From Halisarca cf. caerulea (taxonomy: Eukaryota > Porifera > Demospongiae > Chondrillida > Halisarcidae): 22,500 bases of DNA. This document shows positions 1 to 10,800 of the stretch, one piece after another; position 1 is the stretch's first letter, and the number at the start of each line of letters is the position of its first letter. The notes under the pieces were generated by a model, which did no database searches, was not told the origin of the DNA, and saw only the letters and a list, made by a program, of their open reading frames with translations. The DNA lies in the NCBI GenBank assembly GCA_963170055.1, contig CAUJGJ010000258.1:928601-951100 (forward strand). Reading direction: 5' to 3'. The translations under genes and the position numbers were made by a program.

Positions 1-530
1 AGAAAAGTACATAATTATACTGTATATATTGAAGTGATATGTATCTTCTAACATACAGCAGTAGTATGTACATACTATATTATAATGTATGCATATAAAC
101 AATAATATTATTATTACTATATCAGAGGTATTCCTTTCTTCGTTATAATTTATAAAAATATATGGACACAGTCTGTGTGCATGCATAGGGAATAGCATGC
201 GGTAAGGAAGTCTCGGTGAAGAGTAGGGCATGCAAGCAAGGTGATCATGGGTATAGATGGGTTTGGGTGCATGGCAGAATATGGGAACTGCTTGATGCCA
301 CCCACACAGCCTTACAGGATATTCTTATAGCAATGTCCTGACAAGTGTGTCCTGGCTGCATGTATACATGGAGGAAAGTGAGTATGCATGGGTCGCATGT
401 TGAGGAAGGAGATTGAGAAGGGGTGTTGTGAGGAAACTTTGTACATATGATGCAGTAGGTGCTATAGGAGTTTGAGTCTATGAAGTTGCAGGAATCAAAA
501 CGAAGGGAGGTAGACAGGAAAAATGATGAT
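1..530. other. AT-rich flank downstream of the gene
   Basis: This stretch is AT-rich at the start and more mixed from about 160. No ORF of interest, tandem array or recognisable gene was seen. Confidence 0.5.
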
Positions 531-540
531 CAGGTATCAG

Positions 541-640
541 GTATTCTTATTTAACCTGGGGAACCTTTAGCCAGAGGCTACTATAAGTGGCACCCAGAAA
601 AGAAAAAAGGGTAAAAAGGGACAAAGGCAAAACACAAAAG
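541..640 (-). repeat. Dispersed repeat, copy 1 (minus orientation), with short tandem tail
   Basis: Read on the minus strand, this stretch ends TGGGTGCCACTTATAGTAGC, then CTCTGGCTAAAGG, TTCCCCAGGTTAAATAAG and AATACCTGATACCTGAT. The same sequence occurs on the plus strand at 10436-10505 with few changes. There it is followed by an ACCCTAT array. A conserved block with a variable short tandem tail suggests the 3' end of a SINE or non-LTR retroelement. That class is inference. Confidence 0.6.
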
Positions 641-756
641 AAACACGGATGATCAAGCCTGTTAGGAGCTATGGGTATACCAGCATTCCAGATGGGGATG
701 TAAGGCACATAGCAAGCTATAGGATAGTGATGGAGATGAGCTGCATGGCTGGGTGA

Positions 757-1501
757 TTGCATGAGGAATTAAGGATTGAGTACACATACACAGGCCTAGG
801 GGAAGTCTGTGGAGAGGAACGTTGCATGAGAGACACATCTGCCATACATATGATATATATACGTACCACCTACATGATCACGAGGCAGCCACTGCATGCA
901 TACATGATAAAATTAATACATGAGCTCGAAGAACTTGCTAGCATATGCATGCATATATGCATGCAATAATAGTCGATGCATGAGTTTAATTGATCTCTGA
1001 TTAAAGCATATTGTGAGCCCTATTATACACAAGAAGCAGACAGCTATGGTCTTCTGCATGCATGAACAATATGACAATCAAATTAAATTATATAGCTTTT
1101 CATAACCTCGATCCAGCCCAATTAAATTCAATTCAAGCCCAATTGAATTCAAATGCAATTCAAATTAATGCAAGTCATCAAAAATCACATCTGATCAATT
1201 AATCACAATCAAGTAACTATTCAGGTAGTGCACATGTACACGTATGTATTATGTACATTGTGTATGTACTAAAACATTAATTTTATATCTCATACAAACA
1301 ATGACAGTTTTAACATGAGAAGCACGTTACATACATACATACCCAATATTGGCACTGTATACAATTATAAATTGAAAAAAATGAATGCCCACATCTTGCA
1401 CAATCACTATCACTCAAGTTTAAAGAAAACAATAATTTTACATACTGGTAAATAAATGCTCACAATAATTTTCGCACAAAAACACACATCTGTGCAGGTT
1501 A
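757..1501. other. 3' UTR/flank of the PPP1R16-like gene
   Basis: AT-rich, with a partial tandem duplication of a CCCAATT(A/G)AATTCAA-like unit at about 1115-1165. No coding signal is seen. The proximal part is probably the 3' UTR of the minus-strand gene. Confidence 0.4.
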
Positions 1502-1813
1502 CTACAAAATAGTGCAGCAGTCTCGACCAGGTGGATTAGACCTTACGTTTCCCTCATGTATGGAGTCCGAAGTAGTTAGAACAGTAGCTCGGAGAGAACT
1601 ATCTTTTCTCAGCACACTCTTTGGTTTAACAGGAAGGTCTCTGGTTTCTGCAGATTCCTTGCTTTCCTGTGACTCTTTGCTTTCTTGAAGGTCTTTGGAT
1701 TCTTTCTTGTCGGAAGGCTTCTCGTTAGCATCACTGACTGGAGAGGTTGATGCATTCTCTGTAGCTGCAGGTGAAGAGTCCTTCTCCACCTCCTCCATAT
1801 TTTTCAAGACAAC
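1502..1813 (-). CDS. PPP1R16-like terminal exon with CaaX box CTIL
   Basis: The exon encodes VLKNMEEVEKDSS, then a Ser/Glu/Lys-rich low-complexity stretch with short repeats of ESKES type, a basic SVLRKDSSLRATV segment, and the C-terminus PPGRDCCTIL followed by TAG (1504-1502). The acceptor is TGTGTCACAG|GTT (AG at 1815-1814), phase 0. The last four residues form a CaaX box. A Leu in the X position predicts geranylgeranylation, and the preceding Cys could be a second lipid site. MYPT3 and TIMAP also end in CaaX boxes. An ATTAAA-type poly(A) signal is possible at 990-985 on the minus strand, but I cannot place the transcript end. Confidence 0.9.
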   Translation of the reverse strand, partial: VVLKNMEEVEKDSSPAATENASTSPVSDANEKPSDKKESKDLQESKESQESKESAETRDLPVKPKSVLRKDSSLRATVLTTSDSIHEGNVRSNPPGRDCCTIL

Positions 1814-2179
1814 CTGTGACACAATGGAAATTCAAATTGTACTCCACCAGGGAAGCAAGTTTGTACTCCATCAGGGAAGCAAAATGGTACTCTACCAGGG
1901 AAACAATTGTACTCCACCAGGGAAGCAAATTGTACTCCACCAGGGAAGCAAATTGTACTCCACCAGGGAAGCAAATTGTACTCCACCAGGGAAGCAAATT
2001 GTACTCCACCAGGGAAGCAAATTGTACTCCACCAGGGAAGCAAATTGTACTCCACCAGGGAAGCAAAATGGTACTCTACCAGGGAAACAAATTGTACTCC
2101 ACCAGGGAAGCAAATGGTGCAATGCAAGGATCCAAAAAAGGAATCCTATAGCTGTCTACATATTGCAAGACACATAGCC

Positions 2180-2273
<94 letters not shown>

Positions 2274-5200
2274 GTACACATGTGTGCATGCTTGCATGCG
2301 GGCATGTACAGGTATACTCACAATAGCATAAAATATATATGCAAGTATAATAGTTATGCGTACGGATGTACAGTGGACATGGTATAGTGTGCAGGTGGGT
2401 GTATACGGATGTGTCACATACTATCACATGCACTGCACCACTCACTGGATTTGAATCCTCCTCCTGTAATGTCTGTTGTCTGATCATTGCCTCTTTCTTG
2501 CTCTCGTCGTGGGCCACATCACTCTTGCAGCGAACACTGCTCCTCTTGGCTCCCATACTACATGGTCAAACACAAACTTACACATAAGGCTACAAACATC
2601 TTTGCCTTTAGCTACATGACATTCGTGTAGTCAGAAAAGGTGTGTTCAGCACTGCCTGTCTACAGTGGTCACACAGTCTGGTCCATATAAACTGCATTTG
2701 ATACTCAACACATATTTGCACACGTTTAACCTGATACAGAGATCACCACCTACTCACACAGAAAACAGTCTTATAAATGGTTAAGCATCTAATTTCACGC
2801 AAATGTGTCCCAAATGACCTTGTGAGGAGTACATAAACGAGTGTTTGAATACTCAATATTCAGTCAGCAAGTATTTGCACACACTTTTGTGTACACCACA
2901 TGCACAAGAATGTGCACTGCAGCACATGCAAATGGAGGGTGCATACTTTGCAGGTCATTTGACAACAAAAGTCACCTATTTCGAGAGAGCGCTACAAACA
3001 CACTCCAGCCCACTCTACAGCCACACAGACACCACCTGCAGACACGGGCTGTTTTTACTCTAGCTGTGGGGGTGGCATGTATACACATGGTCTACAGGAC
3101 GTGTGCAGTGTTGCCAAGAGTGTAGGATGTATCTAGTACTGTGTGTGGGAGGGAGCACCTGTGAACACTCAATACATACAAGGTTTGCAGTTGACACACA
3201 AAGTACTTGTGCAAACCAGGGCAGTTTATAGTGGACACATGTACACAGCAAACACCCCAACACCTGCAAATGCACAAACAGAAATACAGGTTGATAGACG
3301 TCGAGGCGAATTACACACCTTACTTGATATACAAATGCTAATGAGAGATTCTGCAGAAGAAATTTATTCAACATGCTAAATTGATTCGGAGAGGGTGCGC
3401 GTTCGGACGGATAATGCACTTTAAGTTCGTAATTTGTCACGTGACAATCATCAAATTGTGCAACATTTTGCCCACTTGGGCCTCTTCCAGTACACGAAAA
3501 TTAAAATTAACTACAATCTATTATTTGTGTATCTGGAGGAGCCCAAGTGGCCAAAATGTTGTACAATTTGCAGTTTGTTTGATGACAAATAGTGACATGC
3601 CATACGTGTATCAGCTCAAAGTTAGAACATCTCTAAAGTCAACAAAGTACACCTAGTAAGAGCATAGATTATATAAAACGTTTTATATTATCTATGGTAA
3701 GAGTGTGTGCTAGTATGTGTCAAGTGGTAGCGGGTATGTGTGTTAGTATTTGTCAAGTGGTAGCGGGTATGTGTGCTAGTATGTGTCAAGTGGTAGCGGT
3801 TATGTGTGGTAGTATGTGTCAAGTGGTGGCGGGTATGTGTGTTAGTATTTGTCAAGTGGTAGCGGGTATGTGTGCTAGTATGTGTCAAGTGGTGGCGGAT
3901 GTGTGCTAGTATGCATCAAGTGGTAGTGGGTATGTGTGCTATTATGTGTCAAGTGGTAGCGGGTATGTGTGCTAGTATGTGTCAAGTGGTAGCGGGTATG
4001 TGTGCTAGTATGTGTCAAGTGGTAGCGGGTATGTGTGCTAGTATGTGTCAAATGGTAGCGGGTATGTGTGCTAGTATACACATACACAACATACGTAGCA
4101 GCAATTTGTGCTGGTATACACAAATCAGCTGCAGTTCATGCTTGTATGTGCCACTCAGTTGCTTTGTGCTTGTACGTGCCACACAGTAGGTGCCAGTGCT
4201 TGTACGTGCCACACAGTAGGTGCCAGTGCTTATATGTGCCACACAGTAGGTGCCAGTGCTTGTACGTGCCACACAGTAGGTGCCAGTGCTTATATGTGCC
4301 ACACAGTAGGTGCCAGTGCTTGTATGTGCCACACAGTAGGTGCCAGTGCTTGTATGTGCCACACAGTAGGTGCCAGTGCTTGTATGTACCACACAGCAGG
4401 TGCCAGTGCTTGTATGTGCCACACAGTAGGTGCCAGTGCTTGTATGTGCCACACAGCAGGTGTCAGTGCTTGTATGTGCCACACAGCAGGTGCCAGTGAT
4501 CGATTGTACGTTCCATACAACAGGTGCCGGTGCTTGTATGTGCCACACAGTAGGTGCCGGTGCTGGTATGTGCCACACAGTAGGTGCCGGTGCTGGTATG
4601 TGCCACACAGTAGGTGCCAGTGCTTGTATGGGCCACACAGTAGGTGTCAGTGCTTGTATGTGCCAGCCTGTGCTTGTATGTGCCACATAGCAGGTGCCGG
4701 TGCTTATTTGTGCCACACAGCAGGTGCCAGTGCTTGCATGTGCCACACAGCAGGTGTCAGTGCTTGTATGTGCCACACAGCAGGTTTCAGTGCTTGTATG
4801 TGCCACACAGCAGGTGCCAGTGCTTGTATGTGCCACACAGCAGGTGTCAGTGCTTGTATGTGCCACACAGCAGGTTTCAGTGCTTGTATGTGCCACACAA
4901 CAGGTGCCGGTGCCGGTATGTGCCACACAGTAGATGCCAGTGCTTGTATGTGCCACACAGCAGGTGGCGGTGCTTGCATGTGTTTACAGAGCAGTTCTGT
5001 GTTAACATATAGTACGCAGTTTGAATTTGTATCCCTTTGTGTTCTATCCTAGCAGACCCCTGCACATGGAAGTTGTTTGCACATACTTGTGTCATAGTGA
5101 GTGGGTAAATAAGAGGAAAAAAGTGATTTGTAAAAGATGTACAAACCACTTTCGACAAACTATACAGAACACTTGCAACCAAGTCGATAAGACCCCTGAA

Positions 5201-5631
5201 AAACAATTCACTTTATTTCCTTTGCTGATGCCCAAGGCGATTAAAGGAAAGTGTGATTGCAAGGCTGCACATCCTGCTTGGGAGGGACATGACTAATACA
5301 TACATCCTATCCATGCAAATATATATGTATTTGAGTGGTGTACATGCTCACAAAGTAGGGTACCTGCTTACCTGCGTGAACGCGATCGGGAGCGAGATTG
5401 AGACCAGGAGCTCAGTTCATCCTCGTTGGAACTCTTGAGGACATCCCCATTAGATTTTTTGGCATTAATTTCTGATTTCAGCTCAACAATCAACTGGCGA
5501 ACGGCCGGGTCATCAGCAATAGCTAAAAACAGCAGAGAAAAATCATGTCCCATGATAAATGGAATTGGCCTTCACTCTATGAAGTACACACTTCAACATT
5601 TCAAACTAAACACCAACGTCAATACAGAATT

Positions 5632-5721
<90 letters not shown>

Positions 5722-6128
5722 CACACACACACACACATGCACATACACACACTGACTTAATGACACACACAGAGATTGCAACAAAATAGTTTGTGCTACT
5801 TTTCACTTCATCTCAGGTTTCTTTGGGGACAGAATAGCATGCACATGACAAAGAAACCTGAGATGAGCAAAACCCTATACAACTCTCTTCTTTGCAACAA
5901 TCTCAACGTGCGACAGTATAAGTCCTAACAACTTCTCTGACGACTGCATTCGTGTGCATACTACGCTAGTGAAATAAGTGCACCACGTGAAACACATTAA
6001 ACAGTTCTGTACATACATACGTACAGGGAGCTGTTCCAGTTTTGGTGAGTGAAGTGTACAGATGTTAATGCTTGTGAGTGTACAATGAGGCAGAGTGATA
6101 GTGCGCCCTGCCAAAAATGGCTGCATTT

Positions 6129-6159
<31 letters not shown>

Positions 6160-7466
6160 GAACTGTTTTTATCATTTTATTCTTGGGCTTAATTTCTTGC
6201 ACATACAGTCTACATGGGACCTCACTGCATCCCTGTGCCTACTACTTTGGCATGGTGCACTTACTAATTAACATGAACACTGAAACATACGTACGTATGC
6301 CAGCAAAACAATGCGGACGGACAAAAGGTTAAGAGCAACAGCTAGTCATTCTGTCCACAGTGCAAAGTGTAAAGGTCACCCGGGTAACAAGTTTGAGTCT
6401 CCCAAACAGCGTCTCTGTGGTGACACAGCGTGTCAGCATGTGTTTAGTAACACCCAGGACCGTGTAGAGCAGCTAGTAACCAACATCTTCACACACGTCT
6501 GTACGTGTACACACGTACACATACATCACTGGAATGTACACAGAACATGACACACGTGTGTGAGGAGCACTACATGTGCAAACGCCTACAGCTAAAATAG
6601 GAAACACTTGTATACACAGTACATACAACAATGTACACACCAAAATCCATTAGGTCAAATAAAATCATAAATAGGAACAAATTTGCTACATAGGTGCTCA
6701 TACACATAAGAAGCACATAAACACGCACACAAACACATATAAACATGCATACAAAACATACACAAACATACACACACACGCATACACACCCACACCCACA
6801 CCCACACAGACATAGAGACACACACACGCACACACACTCACACACACACACACAGAGACATAGAGACACACACATACACATGTGCAGACACACACACACA
6901 AATAGTAAAACAAGTAATTCTGGTACCCCTCGTCCCGAAATACTTGCGAATATGTTACTGTGTAACAGATTATTTCTGCAACAATGGTATCAGATTTATG
7001 AAGGGGTTTTATCCTTCAGCTTTGTATTTTTCACCTTCGTTGTAATTTTGAAGAAAATTCAATACATTTTGGCAGTTTCAGCCATGGTTTTATCCAGAAG
7101 GATAAAACCGTGGCTGAAACTCTGCCAAAATGCATCGATTTTTTTCAAAAACTTACCAAAAGGTGTTTCTCCTAGAGCATTCCTTGAATCCATGTTAGCA
7201 CCATTTTCAGCAAGTAGCCGTAATACATCCGCCTGAAACACAAGTAAGAGAACAATCGACACACATAGCATTGAAGTGCTGTGAATCCACAAGCATTGAA
7301 TAAATGGTTGAAAATTTGAGTCAACTACGTTCGTACCTTGGTTACATTACCCCCAAACTCAACTCACTCAACAGCAAGCCCACACCTGCATGTGCACATG
7401 AGCAGTGTATACACTCCCATGTATACCCACATGTACACACTTACATACATACAGTACATACTGCAT

Positions 7467-7539
<73 letters not shown>

Positions 7540-7542
7540 TGT

Positions 7543-7578
<36 letters not shown>

Positions 7579-7606
7579 ACGTACACACACACACACACAC
7601 GCATGT

Positions 7607-7658
<52 letters not shown>

Positions 7659-7690
7659 ACATACACACACACATACACACACACACACGT

Positions 7691-7743
<53 letters not shown>

Positions 7744-7784
7744 AGCATATGCTCACACCCACACATGTACACACACACACACAC

Positions 7785-7830
<46 letters not shown>

Positions 7831-10800
7831 GTTGCCAGCAAACTGCCGCATGAACTGGTGTCCATCCTTCATTATCCTTCACATTGACGTCTGCTTTATT
7901 CTCAATCAGGAACTGCAGTACATCCATGTAACCATTGGCTGCTGCTACGTGAGTCTGAACAGAAAAGCAGAACACAAGAAGTAAGCAACTACACAAGTAC
8001 GTACATTCGCTAGTCTTGCCAACAGAGATTTGTCTTAAATCCCAGATGGATTGGAAATTCAGTTGAAACTGGTTGACAAGAAACCCAGGGTGCACTAAAA
8101 CTTATACAATGGAACCTGTATAATCCGGCACACATTGGGGAATGAAAAACAGTGTTGGATTAGCAGGTTGTTGGACCATAGAGGTCAGTTTGTATGGTAA
8201 ATTAATGGTTGGTGCCAGAGAATCTTGGCCCGTTTCAGCAAATACTGGTTTATACAGGTGCCAGATTAGGCAGGTTCCACTGTATATAGTTCTTGTTAAA
8301 AAAGTCTAATATAGTACAGCAGAACCTTGGTAACAAGAACACTCTTAACACAAATTTCCGCTTAACACAAACTTTTTCCTGAGCTCTGTTTGGTTTGCTG
8401 TAGTACTGTACATGTATTACTATATCCTGATAAGAAGAACTTTTGACAATGAGAACCAATTTTGATGGTCCCCTAAAGTTCGTCTTAACAAGGTTGACTG
8501 CACATATACTGTATGCTCAGTTGGTTCACAGAACTCGTTTTTGTTAATCGATTTTAGTTAAACAATTTCTACTGTACAGTCAAACTTGTTTACAAAGTAT
8601 CAATGGTGTGACATACTCCTGGATGGCACTCCTGGATGGTACGTACTCCTGGATGGTACATACTCCTGGATGGTACGTACTCCTGGATGGTACACACTCC
8701 TGGATAGTACATACTCCTGGATGGTACATACTCCTGGATGGTACATACTGTAAGTGCTCCTTACCCCCCCTCCACCTCATGTGTAATATATAGTTAATGT
8801 ATACTTTTTGAAAATTCCTTAAAGTTTTGTCGTCAACCACGATCAACACAATACCAGCTTTTCAGTACAAGATGTAGTGAAGCCTCGCACCATACTACCG
8901 GTATTCCAGACACCTTCAGAAAAATACACACCACACTACCATATAACGGGGTAATTTTTGTGGGGCCAAATTTTCATGGATCATAGAAAAATTACTTATT
9001 CATGGTCAAAAAATTCGTGGTTCACACCACAAAGAAATTATAACTTCAAGAAAATGGCTACTTCCTTTGAAGTTGAAGTCACAATGTGAGGCTACCTGTG
9101 TAACCATGAGTACAAAGACATTTGGGAAGCTGAAGTTGCAGATAAACTTGAACGGCAAAGGGAAATGGGTAATCGTTATGATGTTTACATGCCAGTAATG
9201 CTGCAGCCAACATCCTTGTTGGCAACGATGACGCTGCTGACTGTGCTGAAGGTCGACTGCGATCGGGTAAATTACTGTCATTGCCTTTCTTATAGTTCTT
9301 CAATAAGGATATACAGTGAAACCTGTCTAACCCGGCACCCATTAGGGAATGCAAAACAGCGCTGGATTAGCACGTTGTTGGATTATAGAGGTCAGTTTGT
9401 ATGGTAAATTAATGGTCGGTGCCTGAGAATCTTGATCGGTTTAGGTGAATACTGGTTTATAGAGGTGCTGGATTAGGCAGGTTCTACTGTACTGATTTCG
9501 AGAGACTGCCATCTCGATTCCTTCGTAAATTCTTCAGATCTATACCACGTGCAGTGCTAAGAGCCGTGTGTGTTACTAAAATTCATGACTAAATATTTTG
9601 TGGTTTCCTTTCCAACCACAAAAACCACAAACTTTTTACCCCACAAATATTATTCGCTATATGGTACCTGTACTCCAGACACCTTCACACAATACACACC
9701 ATACTACCTGTACTCCAGATACCTTCACACAATACACACCATACTACCTGTACTCCAGATACCTTCACACAATACACACCATACTACCTGTACTCCAGAC
9801 ACCTTCACACAATACACACCATACTACCTGTACTGTAGACATCTTTACACAATACACACCATACTACCTGTACTCCAGATACCTTTACACAATACACACC
9901 ATACTACCTGTACTCCAGATACCTTCACACAATACACACCATACTACCTGTACTGTAGACATCTTTACACAATACACACCATACTACCTGTGCTTGTCTT
10001 AACAACCTTTTTTCCACACCAGCCTCTCATTAAAATACTCGAGCATCTTCTACTTCACAATTAAACCCTCCATGTTTTCATACTTCCCTTGGCCAGAAGG
10101 CATTTAGTTTTGTTGGCACATCATTATGGCGATCGCTACCAAATAACATCTGATGCTGTGCAGGCTTTTGGGTGTTCACAAAACTATGTGAAAATCACTT
10201 ATAAATGAATAACTCAATATAATTTAGTACATATCATCAATCAGACACTACTACCATACTCATGCACCAATGATCATATCTCATTACAGATTGAATTCAT
10301 TCCATTCACTAATGTCTCTCACTAAATTTGAAATTTATGCTCATCTACTCATTCTATTGTCATTTCACCATAATACAAACTTTGAACTACTTTTGTTGAA
10401 TCTTTGTACACCCCCCATTGCTTGTTTTGCCTTTTGTCCCTTTTCTTTTCTGGGTGCCACTTACAGTAGCCTCTGGCTAAAGGTTCCCCAGGTTAAATAA
10501 GAATACCCTATACCCTACCCTATACCCTATACCCTACCCTATACCCTATACCCTATACCCTATACCCTATACCCTACCCTATACCCTATACCCTATACCC
10601 TATACTGCAAACACCTTCAGAAAATACACAAAATTTGGCCAGATAAAAGAGACGACCAGAATGGCCGAGCACTATTTTGGGTTACTTTCTGGACTAGGTA
10701 GACCTCAGTGCGGATGATTCATAGCAGTCCAGAATAGACATACTTCACTGTAACACGCACACACAAGCAGAGTAATTGTGTGCAAGCATAAACCCTACAT

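Larger units (their letters stand above)
8939..9664. mobile_element. TA-flanked DNA transposon relic inserted in the 40-bp minisatellite
   Basis: The ends CCATATAACG and (inverse) CCATATAGCG, followed inward by GGGGTAA and TTTGTGG blocks, form imperfect inverted repeats. The flanking bases are TA at 8937-8938 and TA at 9665-9666. Left of it is one diverged unit of the 40-bp minisatellite (about 8889-8938) and right of it the main array. Deleting the element plus one TA restores an uninterrupted unit. The interior carries a broken ORF (9054-9236) and a younger 176-bp MITE. Confidence 0.7.

Noticed and set aside
2554..2556. ATG at the start of the 2446-2557 exon as a translation start
   Set aside because: A splice acceptor lies one base upstream, and phase continuity with the exon at 5372-5522 shows it is an internal Met.
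4048..5052. Open frames of 314 codons (plus) and 302 codons (minus) with Cys/His-rich decapeptide repeats
   Set aside because: Fully explained by a 30-bp tandem repeat lacking stops in several frames at once; intronic, with no splice or start context.
7304..8095. Frames of poly-Thr-His or poly-Cys-Val through the AC tracts
   Set aside because: Microsatellite translation. Only the short ankyrin part at 7829-7954 on the minus strand is coding.
10503..10604. ACCCTAT array as an interstitial telomere
   Set aside because: The unit differs from TTAGGG and mixes 7- and 5-base forms. It follows a dispersed repeat, so a retroelement tail is more likely.
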